Source: Cristatella mucedo
Taxonomy: Eukaryota > Bryozoa > Phylactolaemata > Cristatellidae
Length of the DNA: 64,000 nt
NCBI GenBank assembly: GCA_009760855.2
Contig: WPIO01000014.1
Location: forward strand, 3,962,501-4,026,500
Direction of reading: 5' to 3'
The notes below the pieces were generated by a model, which was not told where the DNA came from, did not search any database, and was given only the letters and a program-made list of their open reading frames with translations. The translations under genes and the position numbers were made by a program. Numbering within the stretch: the first letter of the stretch is position 1; each line of letters starts with the position of its first letter. Shown in pieces: positions 1 through 53,204 of this stretch.

Positions 1-365
1 TAAAGAAACAGAAAAACACAAATTTAAAATACTTCTCGCTCATGGTGGGGAAGCATGCATTTTTCCAATCATTGCAGTAGTTTACCGTACCCTTATCCAA
101 CCCTTGCAGAGTAATGGCACCTTCAAGCCCCAATTAAGCACTCAAAAAATTGGCACGGATTCGTTTGGCAGCAACAAGGGCTTTTTGAAACCTTCGACAG
201 CTGATCCATTCAAAGGCTTTATTAGTTACTTCCATTTCTTATTGCGACTAATTGCTGCATCTCCATAAAAACTCTGAAATATGAATGATGACAAAAAGGA
301 TATCGCACACACCCTGCCTAATAGTAGATTATATTAGTCACATAACGGTGGGTATTGTAATTTAC
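1..365. other. Topo II intron sequence at left edge
   Basis: Falls after the GTAAAT donor of the exon ending at 366. I looked for the next C-terminal exon on the minus strand. A short stretch near 160-235 is open in two frames, but no acceptor with a pyrimidine tract gives the needed phase 1 entry, so I leave it as intron. Confidence 0.5.
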
Positions 366-23646
<23,281 letters not shown>

Positions 23647-24739
23647 AAGTCCTTTTGTAGCTAAAGATACTCCTATGAAGACTCGAGTAGGCAGAGGTTC
23701 GCTACGTAGTTGTCGCCAGTATAGCGGAACGTTAGATTGACAGCGGACTCACGTTATTAGCTGCCGCCAGCTTCAGCTGCTAGGTGCACCTACAAGGTTC
23801 AAGGAGAGGCAAGAAAATGCACTAAATTCAAGGTTTAAAAGTATACTACTAAGTCCGTTAAATGTGCAATACTCGCAAACAAATAGGGCTGTAAACTGAA
23901 CTCGACCTCTCCGGAAATAACGTCGAGGCGGGAGCACCGACCCGGCCTACTTCCTGTTCGTCGGCAGCGGCTGTGGCAGGCAGCCGCACCCGACTGCCCA
24001 CTAACATCTCAGTGCTGTGGACATGCGCCTTATCAGCTCAGTTGTGGCTCTTTTTAAAACTCCTATTACGCGTCAGCACATGCGATGACAAAGAGCTTGC
24101 TCTAAAAATGTTCACTAGTACTGATAAAGCCAAGTTGTCACCGATCGTCGTCTCCCTTCTCTGTCTACGTGTGGACAAATGCTTTCACCTAGAGTTTACC
24201 ACAGCTTAGCTGATACTTTTCTTTAAGCTTATGTGGTGCCGCTCTTTAGATCTCCCAGCAAGTTCGTCAGTAGCATTTGCGAAAGCAAATTCTCAAAAAC
24301 AACCTTTAAAAGTAGAAAACAATTACACGCTTGTTATCCAAGTAGTTGTTGTGCTCGTTGCTGCTTTGAATAGGATTGCATATAATTAATCCTCGCAGCG
24401 GACAACGGAAATGACCGCGATGCGTTGTAGCCACTAAGACAGCAGAAACGAGAGACGTCGGGTCGAGATGTTTTGGAGTGAGTTCAGACCGCGCTCCGTT
24501 CAATCATTAAAAACTCATGTCTTGACTGATACTATTCGTGGTAGGGCTCCGAATCAACTTTAAATTTTCTTCAAGAGCATGTAAGAACTCAATTTTGAAA
24601 TTTTACGGCGAAGTATAGGCCGGTCGTAATGGGCCACTGATTAAGTTTCTTCCCAACAGTGCTTATTCACGGTCTGTGTGCTATTAACATTACAAGCGAC
24701 GCGTGCCATAATCCTCGATCTTCATATGGTATATTATAT

Positions 24740-24741
24740 TG

Positions 24742-24800
<59 letters not shown>
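24740..24800. repeat. (AT)n microsatellite
   Basis: Pure AT dinucleotide run in intergenic DNA. The flanks from 24.0 to 25.08 kb show nothing else that I recognise. Confidence 0.95.
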
Positions 24801-24804
<4 letters not shown>

Positions 24805-25096
24805 TGTAAAACAGCTCTGTGGGGGCAAACTTTAGCTCGGGATGCGTGTCAGAATAGTGCTCCTCTCTGTAATGGAGTAGCTATAAGTATGAGCAGATAT
24901 ACTGCTATAATAAGCTAGGTTAGTTAGTTTTTATTTAGTTAATAATTCAATTAATTAGTTAGTGAGCCCGTACCAGCAACTGACAACGGGTTTACATTTT
25001 GACCTTTGTAATTTTTTAGTACTACCACGACAGCACAGCAGTGATTAGTTGAATGCCACATGTCCGAAAGGGAGAGATAATTTGATAATTTAAATA

Positions 25097-25916
25097 TGAG
25101 CCCGATTGCGGTAACCCGGGTTGCCGAATTTCCGCTAAGTAAAATCGCAGTTAATTATTTATTTTGTGGATATCTGCCTCTAAAATATAGCGTTTCGAAG
25201 TCGAAAACGCCATTGACCTGATTCAGGAGCTTCACGGTCAGAGTCAATTCGAAGCAATCTGACGACCTATGTGCGAAAGAGCTCAATGAAAAGATGCACG
25301 CTGTGGTTGGCTATAATGACGATATACAAGATGTTAACAATGATGTCCTTAACAACGCAATGGAACTGATGTGCAAGTTCTTGGAAGCATTTCCCGGGAA
25401 CTTCATTGCCACCCAATGGTCTGAAAAGATTATGCTGAAGGTCCGGAATCGCCACGCCAGTGCTCGCCTGGGTAGTATCGCTGATAGTGAGGACGAAGAT
25501 CCTGACTATTGGCGCGCGTTGGCGGCGGCATCCGATACGGCACAGACTCGTGGCAGAAAAAAGATCGACACAGAAGGCTGCTCCGGGCGCGCAGATACGC
25601 TCTATGTGGCGTCCGAAGAGGGCACCAGTGGTTGTCCAAAATCAGTCATCAATCTTGAGCTATTTCTCGAAAAAATAGGCTCAATTTTTTCGTGATCGGG
25701 CCCTGGATCCTTGCCCTGGATCTGGTCAGCCGCTGTGCACTTGCGCATTAAAAATCATTGTTTTAAAAATCGCTGTCTTTCTGCTGACGAATAGAATTCG
25801 ACGAGCTTGACATTTTTAACCTATATGCATATAATTCAGACCAATATACAGGTAGTTATAGCAGTCCGCGCGCACCCGAGTTACCGTGGTAACCCGGGTT
25901 ACCACCGTCGGGCTCA
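25097..25916 (+). mobile_element. 820-bp DNA transposon with palindrome-containing inverted ends, TA-flanked
   Basis: The left end begins tgagcccga and continues to ggtaacccgggttgcc (25110-25125). The right end is the reverse complement, with the same tgagcccga and ggtaacccgggttacc. Over 29 bases the two ends agree at 25. Each contains a 14-16 bp self-complementary core, so each end can fold on its own as well as with its partner. Both ends abut TA (25095-25096 and 25917-25918), suggesting a TA target duplication as in Tc1/mariner-like elements. The enclosed ORF (25294-25695) is described separately. I do not recognise the superfamily. Confidence 0.72.
25294..25695 (+). CDS. 133-residue ORF inside the inverted-repeat element, unknown function
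   Basis: Open from an ATG at 25294 to the stop at 25693-25695; the same frame is open upstream to about 25225 without another ATG. The protein begins MHAVVGYNDDIQDVNND, has an acidic patch SIADSEDEDPDYW, a basic RGRKK and ends FLEKIGSIFS. No catalytic triad, zinc finger or membrane segment is visible. It may be the C-terminal remnant of a transposase or an accessory protein of the element. The length without stops in AT-moderate DNA makes it more than a chance ORF, but it is not proven to be coding. Confidence 0.45.
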   Translation: MHAVVGYNDDIQDVNNDVLNNAMELMCKFLEAFPGNFIATQWSEKIMLKVRNRHASARLGSIADSEDEDPDYWRALAAASDTAQTRGRKKIDTEGCSGRADTLYVASEEGTSGCPKSVINLELFLEKIGSIFS

Positions 25917-27643
25917 TATGTAGCTGCAACATGCACTCTCGTAATTTAAATTAAGCATGCCTTGCTACGCCTGCCTTTGGTAAGCGATGGACACGCATAA
26001 AAAGAATCTGTCCGCGATTCTTCACGGGGGGTGGCTTACGGTATAGTTTTAAAAATGGTTTAGCACGTACGTATGCGTATGTTCGTTCTGTATATCAACT
26101 CAATGCTGATTCGCTAGCTTTAACTCACGAATAAATCTCTTTTAACTAAATTAAGGTACGCTTTAAAAGAAAGTTATTAAATAATATATTAAAATACGTT
26201 TTTATTCTCCTCCTAAACAGATTTTGCTTCATTAGCTAAGTACCCTAAGCTTGGCAGTCGGTTGGGCAGGCTCACCTGCAAGGTTAGTGAACACTCAAGT
26301 ACGACTTCCAAAGCAAAGTTGTAGTTGTCCGTGATTTTTCACGCGGATGTAGACTAATTCCATATAAAACCTGTGGTTTCCGCCCGCAATTGTGGACTAG
26401 CAATTTTTCACAACCAAATAATTGGGGATCAAAAAAGGAGCAACGTGAGCAGCATATAGACGTACCTACCGCAGACAGCAAGAGAAAAACAAGCCACTCC
26501 GTGCTGCACTGCGGAAACTCAGCGGAGTCGTCGCAAACCACAATGTCCTTGATAGGAAGAGACTGTAGAAGAAGCCCGCAAGCTTAGTGCTGCCAAAGCT
26601 CAGCGAACGCTTACTTATGTTCAAGGCCAAAAATAGAAAGAGACTGAAGGTCAGATTCTGGTACTTCACTACCTGGGTCTTGGTAAGGAGTCTTGCGTCA
26701 CAGTAGGCCAGACTCACCAGCTAGGTTAGGTTCATCATTATTATTATTTTTATTATTACCATTAGGTCAGTGGACACTCGGACCCGAATTTGAATGCAAC
26801 TATGAAAATTACTGTGATTTTTCCTGAGTATAAGCTAGTTTGTATATATTGCGACTGCATGCCTGTAAGCAGTGAGGTGAGGTGACTAGCTTCCCACCCC
26901 ACCCCCAAAAGGTGAACCCGAAACGGTGAGCCACCGGAAACGCCCCTGCGGCTATCCTGGAACCTCTGTAGCCCTTCCCCAGTGGCTACCGTATTTCAAT
27001 AAGAAGCTACTGGCAAGGAGAGGGGCGTGAAGGAGAGATTCAAAACCTATGTCCTGAGTGCATACACAGTTATTTTTAGATAGGGCAAAAATGGCCGCAT
27101 GACCGGCGATTTTGTTTCGATTTGGTCGATTTTAGACGAGGCTAGAAAATAACAAATAAAAACAATGTTTTGAGGGGTTTTCATATAGCTAACGTGAGAC
27201 TGTGGCTGTAGGCATTGTCTCTCTACGTATATAACATCATGCCTTCCCTGATCTTCCTTCTGGGCTGGTAGCTTGCGAGATGCAGACATGCTGTCTACCA
27301 TGTACTCGTTCTTTCCCTCGTACTGCGACGGTTTCACAAAGGTGTATGCTAGCCCGCAGCACGTGTACATTCGAAACGTTTAGCCGTACCTCGTACAAAC
27401 CTCAAAACCATTGGAGACCGCGCCTTTAGTTCGTATGCTTTCAAAGCCTTGAACTCACTACCGACGCACGTCACAACGGCCCTTGATATGACGGCATCTA
27501 AAAGAAACTTAAAACGAACCTTGTTTTTACAGCATTGGGTGGGTCGTTGCATGTACCTGCTTAGGCTGTACCTGCGGCTTGCGGATGCTACCACCAAACA
27601 TTTGGTAATGCTTTATATACAGCGTCTGTAAAGTGCCAAGGGG

Positions 27644-27829
27644 CAGTGGTTCTCAACCTTTCTAACGTCGCGACCCGTTAATACGGCTCCTCATGTTGTG
27701 GCGACCCCAACCATACAATTATTGTGTGCGAAATGTGGAAATGCATGTTTTCCGATGGTCTTAGGTGACCCCTGCGAAAGGGTCGTTCGATCCCCAAAGG
27801 GGTCGTGACCCACAGGTTGAGAACCGCTG
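27644..27829 (+). mobile_element. SPIN-like hAT MITE (non-autonomous)
   Basis: 186 bp with ends cagtggttctcaacct and aggttgagaaccgctg, inverted repeats of each other at 15 of 16 bases. The interior has cctcatgttgtgg, ccaaccatacaattattgtg, ttttccgatggtcttagg, gaaagggtcgttcga and ccccaaaggggtcgtgaccc. I know these as the terminal and subterminal signature of the SPIN (Space Invader) family of hAT transposons, first described from tetrapod genomes and spread by horizontal transfer. Flanks (ccaagggg and gccgagag) look like a decayed 8-bp target duplication of the LINE segment gcctagaaagag. No transposase is encoded. Confidence 0.85.
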
Positions 27830-27830
27830 G

Positions 27831-27941
<111 letters not shown>

Positions 27942-28469
27942 TCAGTTCTCTGAGGGCACTGTACACGTGTGTTATTATTATTACTCGACTGGGGCTGAAG
28001 GTACAACTGAGCTGTTTTGGGAAGCTCACCTTCGGGAGCGCATCTTCAAGGTGTCTCTCCAATGGAGCCTGACGATTGCTTTAAGTAGAGCCAAAGGCGC
28101 GGACATGATTTTGGCACCGAGGGGACTAAACCTCAATTTTCAGGGGTGCGGTACGGGGGTCAAGGCCTTCAGTTCAAATCCGCTCGGAAATCTTCTTAAG
28201 TCCTGTAAAGTAAAAGCTTGTTACCCTAAACCTCCTTTTATTCTAACTGTTCACTGTAGCTGGAAAATTAGCTCCTACAATGTTTCGGGAGGGCTGGATG
28301 CTGCGTACTAAAGCACTCCCGCGGTATCTTCTTTTGACTCTAGAAATAAATACGTAACCCTATTGTGCGCGAGAGCTTGAAGTTGCACACCGAGGACGCC
28401 CAGCTTTGCAAGCCTATTTCTATAAAGGACTACCTCTTTAGAAACGCTAATAGTGGAATAAATAAATAA

Positions 28470-28612
28470 AATAAATAATTCATTTGTATAGCGCCCCAAG
28501 AGAACTTAATCTCTATCCAGGAGCTTCACATATGCGTCGGGGCTCGAGCCCACGACCTCAGCCAGACCTTGGTCTGGGCGAGCACCTTAACCGCTGGACC
28601 AAACCAGCTCGT
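28470..28612 (-). mobile_element. tRNA-derived SINE (family 2)
   Basis: On the plus strand it reads attcatttgtatagcgcccc, agagaacttaatctctatcc, ggggctcgagcccacgacct, gagcaccttaaccgctggac. The tRNA-like head carries a B-box-like gttcgagcc-type sequence on the minus strand. Its 3' tail resembles the LINE family 1 tail. Other copies: 31808-31945 and 31948-32060 (plus), 36498-36640 and 39872-40012 (minus). Confidence 0.78.
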
Positions 28613-29149
28613 CATCTCTCAATAAATGATCCCATCCTCTTCCGAAAACCGGCACCGCATAAAAGCTCAGGCGCCCATACCGCTAGAGTGGCCTTTCTAA
28701 CCGGTCTAAAAAAGTGCTTATACCTCTTGGTGAAATACTTTGAATGCACCACGAAAGCGCGATGCCCTGCAAACCAAAGTATCGCTCTCTGGTCTGTCTG
28801 TTGGCATGTCTCCCCCTCCCCTGAAGCCTGGTTGCCGCCAGGGCAAGTTTCCTGGGGGGGGGGGAGGGAAGGGCCACTAAGGTGATATTTCGGCAAGGTG
28901 AGCTCACCTGGCTGTAGCAGCCATTTCCAGCTTCTTCGGCCAGACTTACGGTTAGGCTCTAGCCCCCATTAGCTCTTTTGGCCCCTGTAGCACACCTGGC
29001 TCTAAGCCCTCAACTGGAGCTGCCCGAGCATTCCGGGCAGGGAGCCTTCCGGGGTGCAAATTCAGACTCTCCTCTAAATGGGCGCTGCCGGTCTCTTTTT
29101 ACGCGATGACGTCAAAAGAAGCTTCCGGGTGGCTCTCCTTCGGTACGGA

Positions 29150-30308
29150 AAATCAGGCTCCAAAATATTTTCACCATTTATACTGTCTCTCTTGCCGATG
29201 TGATTGCTAGGCAAAATCTAGGCTTTCACTTCTATGCGGATGACACTCAGTTGTACCTTTGCTTTGATCTCTCCCAGCCCTCTAGCACCTCGAATCCTCT
29301 CAACTCCCTTGCTAAATGTATTGATGATATCTGCACATGGATGGCTGCAATTTTTTTATTTGAATGGTGATAAAACTAACTTACTAGTTATGGGCAAACC
29401 AAGTGTGATTCAGAAATTGGAAAGGCTAACGCTCAAAATCGGTTCTGCGAACATATCTCCGGTTGAATCTGCAAGTAATCTAGGTGTCATGTTCCAAAGA
29501 GACCTTTCATTGGACGACAACACCAGCTCCACAGTCAAGTCTGAGTACTTTCAGCTACAAAACATTGATAAAATTTGGGCTTGTTTAGACAAGGTTACGA
29601 CATCTAAATTGGTCCATGCATTTGTGACATCCCGTCTTGACTTCTGTAACTCAATGCTTGCTTGCCTATTGGCTTGTTCATTCAGGCGCTTACAGCTGGT
29701 GCAAAACTCTGCAGCTCGGCTTGTCTGTCGTGAGCGTCGCAGTTTCCACATCACACCATTTCTCACCGACCTGCACCGGCTACCAGTCAAGCAATCCATC
29801 GACATTAAGTTTCTGTCACTCACTTTTAGGTCCCTTCATTCTTTGGCTCCAGCCTCCCTATCAGATCTACTCCCACACCAGGCTCAGCATCGTACCATCC
29901 ACTTTCGGAATCTACATGTTTAAATATACCTCGTATAAACCTCAAATCCTTTGAGGACCGTGTCTTTAGTTAATATGCTCCAAAGCCTGAAACTCACTCC
30001 CGACCTGCGTCACGACATCTCCCGACTTGTCCACATTAAAAAAGAAACTAAAAACGCATCTATTTATGACAGCTTTTAGTGGGTCCCTATGATTTGTCCT
30101 TTACGTGCTTATGCGTGCTGACACTCTTACATGCTGCCACTAAGCACTCTTGCATGCTAACTCTGCTCATGTCACCCCTATCCATATTATTCTTGTTGCT
30201 TATTGAGCATACTACCACTAACCATTCGACCGTGCTTCCTTTACAGCAAGTGTAAAGCGCCTAGAAAGAGATTGAGTTCTCTGAGGGTGCTTTATAAAAT
30301 GCATTATT
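29150..30308 (+). mobile_element. L2/CR1-type LINE, longest readable copy
   Basis: Starts in the reverse-transcriptase domain (LGFHFYADDTQLYL, the catalytic YADD box at about 29220-29255) and runs through NLGVMFQRDLSLDDN, SKLVHAFVTSRLDFCNSMLA, LQLVQNSAARLVCRERR, LHRLPVKQSIDIKFLSLTFR and SLHSLAPASLSDLLPHQAQH. A frameshift follows AAIF. The 3' UTR ends gagttctctgagggtgcttt then aaaatgcattattatta. 5'-truncated, as is usual for LINEs; antisense to no known gene. It is the best local reference for the other family 1 fragments. Confidence 0.9.
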
Positions 30309-31570
30309 ATTAAAATGGGCTTAACAATCTTTTTAGAGGGAATGAAGATACCCTTTGGTAGGCGTTCGTTCGGGGCCGAAGAATTGGTCTAGTTTTCAGA
30401 GGCATCAACTTATTTAAAAAAAAAAGCTAGCACATACTCGTTTTTCTCACAGAGTATGACTTATGAATACCTGCCTGGCTGCACACTTTTGCCGAAAAGC
30501 ATCACTACCTGTATCCTCAGAGTGCCGTGCAGGCGCGGAGGGATGCTAACGGTGAGCGTTTCGTGCGGCACCCCTTCTGCGCTCTGCTTATCCGAGCCGG
30601 TCTCTTGGGCGTAAGCCAAAGGCTCGTACAGTCCTCGGCTCTTGACATTTCAATTCAGCACCGCAGGCTGCTACCGACCGGCGACCACTGGCGTTCGCTA
30701 CGATACAGAGCGCCCGGGGACGAGCTACACAGATGACGCGCTCCCTTTTCTTTTTAAGCCAGCCCCACAACTGGCAAGGCCTGGCAGACAGGCTTTGCAA
30801 CACTTCCGACTTGATTTCTTCAACCTCGGTTCATCCCGCTACCTAGCAATATATTCGCTAGGTGGGATAAAAAAAATTCAGTAGTATTAGGCGACCATTT
30901 TGGCACCCCGGATCCAACGCCCGGGTACACATGCCTCTACGCCCCCCTTCGGTACGCAACTGACGTCGACCTTAGGGTAGCTAGCGGCTACAGGTAACGA
31001 ACCGCCTAAGGTTATCAACACTCCGTCATGCCATTACTGGCGTTTAAACAAGGGACGGCAGTAGGAGCTAATCTGCAATATCCACTGAGCCTTTAGTATC
31101 AACGGTAGTCCGGGGAGAACTAGAAAGCGATTATAGTGGCTTTTCGGGCGGTGCACCGTTGGCCTGTGGATTCGTGGCATTTATTTTAGATGGGGGGAAT
31201 ATGTTTTAGAGTGGCTCACTGTCAGCTTTCGCGTTCGATATCAGTTTCCGGAGGAATCATTATTTATCTAAGGGGAATATCGTAGTTTTAAAGTTGCCAC
31301 TGCTGACGTAATTCGTTGTGGGCCGGTCTAAAGAAGTCCGAAGCTGGAGGTACTCAAAAGGGTCAATAGACTTTCTGTCAGCGTGCCGAAAAAGTCTTCC
31401 TTCGGATGGAACCTCCACCTTCCCAAAAATGTGTTACGAGTTAGACTTACAGCAAAAATGACAATAATGTTAAAATTAGCAAGATTTATCAGGCAATGCC
31501 CTTACGCTGTGTCTGTCACGCCCCACAAGGTTGTGGTCTAACCCTTTTCCAATATCCTAATTCCAGCTGA
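30309..31570. other. Intergenic DNA without recognised genes
   Basis: Both strands have short open frames near 30530-30880, but none has splice support or a known motif. Anything upstream of the beta-subunit gene, such as a 5' exon or promoter, would lie in this region or further right, and I cannot point to it. Confidence 0.4.
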
Positions 31571-31571
31571 T

Positions 31572-31722
31572 TTAAAAGCCTCATTAGTATAGCGGCAGAA
31601 GACCCTTAATGGCTATCACCACCGCTTGAAATTGCCAACATAGATCGCCCACTGCAGTTTTCGAACCCACGACCTCGTTCGTGAAGAACGAGCGCACGTT
31701 ACGTCCAGGTCTATCACGGCCT
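31572..31722 (-). mobile_element. tRNA-derived SINE (family 1), minus strand
   Basis: Reads on the plus strand aaaagcctcattagtatagc, atggctatcaccaccgcttg, ttcgaacccacgacctcg: the family 1 tail, body and B-box region in reverse. More diverged than the copies at 38985 and 53930. Confidence 0.7.
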
Positions 31723-31807
31723 TGTGACGCCCCAGCTTCATATCTGGGTTTTGACTAGCGAGGCGCTAGTGTAAGCACGCAGACACATACGCGTGTTTAT
31801 TTATATG

Positions 31808-32058
31808 TGCCTGCTGGTTTGGACCAATGGTTCTGGTGCTCGCCCTGACCAAGGTCTGGCGGAGGCCGTAGGTTCGAGCCCCGTGGCAAATGTGAAGGGC
31901 CTAAATAGAGGTCAAGTTCTCTTAGGGTGCTATACAAATGAGCTATAAGGTGCTCGCCCCGACCAAGGCATGGCCGAGGTAGTGAGCTCGAGCCCAGAGT
32001 CATATGTGAAGAGCACCTGAATATAGATTAAGCTCTCCTAGGGCGCTATGCAAATGCT

Positions 32059-32060
<2 letters not shown>
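31808..32060 (+). mobile_element. Tandem pair of family 2 SINEs
   Basis: The first copy (31808-31945) is complete: ttctggtgctcgccctgacc, ggttcgagccccgtggc, tagaggtcaagttctcttag, ggtgctatacaaatgagc. The second (31948-32060) starts inside the head (ggtgctcgccccgaccaagg) and ends attaagctctcctagggcgc, tatgcaaatgctta, followed by an (AT)n run. Either tandem insertion at the target or slippage. Confidence 0.75.

Positions 32061-32061
<1 letters not shown>

Positions 32062-32102
<41 letters not shown>
32062..32102. repeat. (AT)n microsatellite
   Basis: Sits directly at the 3' end of the second SINE of the tandem pair, where SINE tails often seed simple repeats. Confidence 0.95.
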
Positions 32103-32107
<5 letters not shown>

Positions 32108-32177
32108 AGCTCGTCACTGATTCAATTAACAGTTCAGCCACTGACATCGGCTGCTCTAAGGCACATGCTGGATCGGC

Positions 32178-32543
32178 TTGAAAGCCTTCAAAAAGATTCC
32201 ACCTGGTCTCAGAGAAAGCTTCCGGACCACAGCTGTCATTGTCTACGTTGCAGGCCTACAAAGAAGAATTTTCACAGAGCTGAGCCTTGAACGCGAGTGG
32301 GCATACCCGGAGGCCATAGGAAGAGGCCAAAGCAAAATTCAGACCCCGCCTTTACAGTTGAATAAGTCCAAGGCGAGAGTGCTCTCTTCGAATCGTTCTG
32401 TTTTCATTTGTTGTTCACTAGGCAACTGGATGCAAGAGGTCTCGGAAGCAGCTTCTTATTTTGGCTTTTCTTCAGATGTGAAAGTAATTAAACAATCACC
32501 ACTGATTGATAGCGCTCGAAACCTTCTGAATAAACTTTTATGA
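32178..32543 (+). other. Unexplained 121-codon open frame
   Basis: Open from a TTG codon (no nearby ATG at its start) to a stop at 32541-32543. The product would include LKAFKKIPPGLRESFRTTAV, FTELSLEREWAYPEAIGRG and DSARNLLNKLL. AATAAA overlaps its end. No family is recognised, no splice sites are supported, and no repeat copy is seen elsewhere in the window. It could be an exon of a neighbouring transcript, a fragment of an old transposon, or chance. Confidence 0.2.
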
Positions 32544-33103
32544 GAGCAATCTGCTCTATTGTATGATTTATTTATGAGAACAAGTAGCTCATCGAGCAGC
32601 ACGCCAGTACCCAGCCGTGACAGTCAGCGAGCTGTAATGGCTTGCTCCGATTGATTCTCGTATGCTGAACCTATTGACCAGCCTCCGGAGGCAGCTTTAA
32701 AGTTTGCAGCCTCGGGCAGGCCACAAGACTTGCAGTGAATTCGACGGCTCCGTTTAAAGGCCCCTGACTCTTTCGTTGCCAGCCTTACACGGCACTTTTC
32801 TTTCGACGGAAGTGCTCAAAGGATGGACTTCGAGCACCTCAAACATGACGTCACTGTTCAAAACAGGACAACCGGAAAGAATACTGTCGGAAGACTGCCA
32901 ATTTGAGTGACGAGTTGCCTTGGCGAAAAGCTGCAAACCTCAAGCTTGGACAGTCCTCTGCGGTGGGGCTGTGCTGCATTGACTGCAACGACCTCAAATC
33001 GTCCGCGTGGGTCGGCCTTGCTCTCGGCCAGCACTCGCTTCTCCGTGGGAGCCGACTCAGGCTGTGCCCTGCCAGTTGCACGATAACTCATAATGGGCCG
33101 CGA

Positions 33104-33185
33104 TAGTCTAGGAGGTAAGGCGCCGGCTCTTCACGATCGAGGTCGTGAGTTCTAATCATGCAGTGGGCGATCCTTTATTGCCAAT
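33104..33185 (+). mobile_element. Family 1 SINE head fragment
   Basis: cgcgatagtctaggaggtaa, cacgatcgaggtcgtgagtt and gcagtgggcgatcctttatt match the head and start of the body; the tail is missing. Confidence 0.6.
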
Positions 33186-34306
33186 CTAGTCGTCTTAGCT
33201 CAAGCAGTGCAAGTGTTGGACTGGGGCGATGCAAGCCTACAGTTTCGGAAATGCTTCTGCTCAGCCCAGAGAGGAGTTGGTTTCGCTAGCACCGGGCATC
33301 ACTCGTTGGACAAAGCAGACGGCTTACTCTGACGGTATTGCCTCTGCCGCTTTGGTTCGGCTGCTGCACTGACTACCTGCCTGCGCTGGCTGCCCCTTGC
33401 GGCACACCGCCCACGCTGCTGCTGCTGCTGCTGGTCTCATTTGGCCCAGCACTGCTTAAGCAGCTCGGTGAACGCTTGTCAATGAGCTAGCTAGCCTTGG
33501 CCGGCAGCCAGCCCAGCCAAGTTGCCGGGCTGTGCCATAAAAATCGACTATTTTACATATCCAGTGGGATGGCAGTAACATTAATTAATGGGCTGCAAAA
33601 GGCTTCTTCGATTACGATAGACACCCCCACCCCTCTCTGGTGCTCTAGTCGTCTGCCCGACACCCACGTCTGCTGCCTGGCATAGGCAGGCACCTCTGTT
33701 ACTGTCTTTCAGCCAGGAGGCTCTGTTCATGCAGACGTGTGCAATAGGTGTAAGGCAGAGAATATTCTAGGCTCTTGAGCTATTTAATTGATTTTCTTAC
33801 GAAAGCAGTGCTCCGAGGCCGGCTCACCTTTAGTGGAGATTGACATGTCCTGATGCTGACGCTGACTGCATCAGCAGAGTAGTCATTGTGTGAATTGGAG
33901 CTATGGCCAGCAGTTGTTATTGGCGATGCCAGGCCATTCAACTGCTTTTATCGCTGTATATCGATTTTTGCCCTATCATGGCTGGGAGACTGCCTACTCT
34001 CAGCAGACCAGCACGTGTAGTGGCCACGTCACGAGACTTGCCTGAGCTATAGGAAGGTACAGCAGCTCGACGTCCGAGGAAGCGGTTGCAGCAGCAGCAC
34101 TAGCTCGCATTAACAGTGCCCAAGAGAGGCTGGCACTAGCCGGTAGCGTGTACTCGCGTGCTTGACTCTGCACATGGCCGTTCAGGCCACCATCGATGTG
34201 CTGATGCTGACAGATAGAGACTGAGGGAAGCAAGAGAGGAGCCGAGCAGCGACTGCAGAAGCCGGGCCGTGTCGTAAGTAGCAGCCTTTTTTTCTACCGA
34301 CTTCAG

Positions 34307-52798
<18,492 letters not shown>

Positions 52799-53204
52799 GA
52801 TGCGCCGTCGGTCGGTCGGTCGGTCGGCTGCGAGGCGACGCGTAGATCCCTCGCGCTCGCGAGTAGCGCCAGGCGCGCCCCTGCGGGCCGTCGCCGCCTC
52901 GACGATTGCGAGTCGTGAGGCGGCGCTGGAGAGGTTAGCCGCCTGACCGGCGAGGCTCTATGCATGCCGTTTTATTTTTTCTCCTCCTTTCGCTCGTCCG
53001 TCGGCTCTCTTATTTGCCAAAAGCTCTCACCGACGAGGCTTCTTTTCGACGTGCGCGTGGATGCAACGATCGGCGGCCGGCGGAGAGCCTCGGCGGCCGG
53101 CGCTTCCCCTGCACGCCCCGCCGAGGCTCTGGGGGGGGGGGGAATCGTGCTCTCTCGCGTGGTTCTTTCTTCTTTCTCTTTGCCTGCTTTCGCGAGGCGA
53201 AAAG

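Noticed and set aside
160-240. Possible last Topo II exon on the minus strand
   Set aside because: Open frames exist, but no acceptor with a pyrimidine tract gives the required phase, and the residues do not resemble a Topo II C-terminus.
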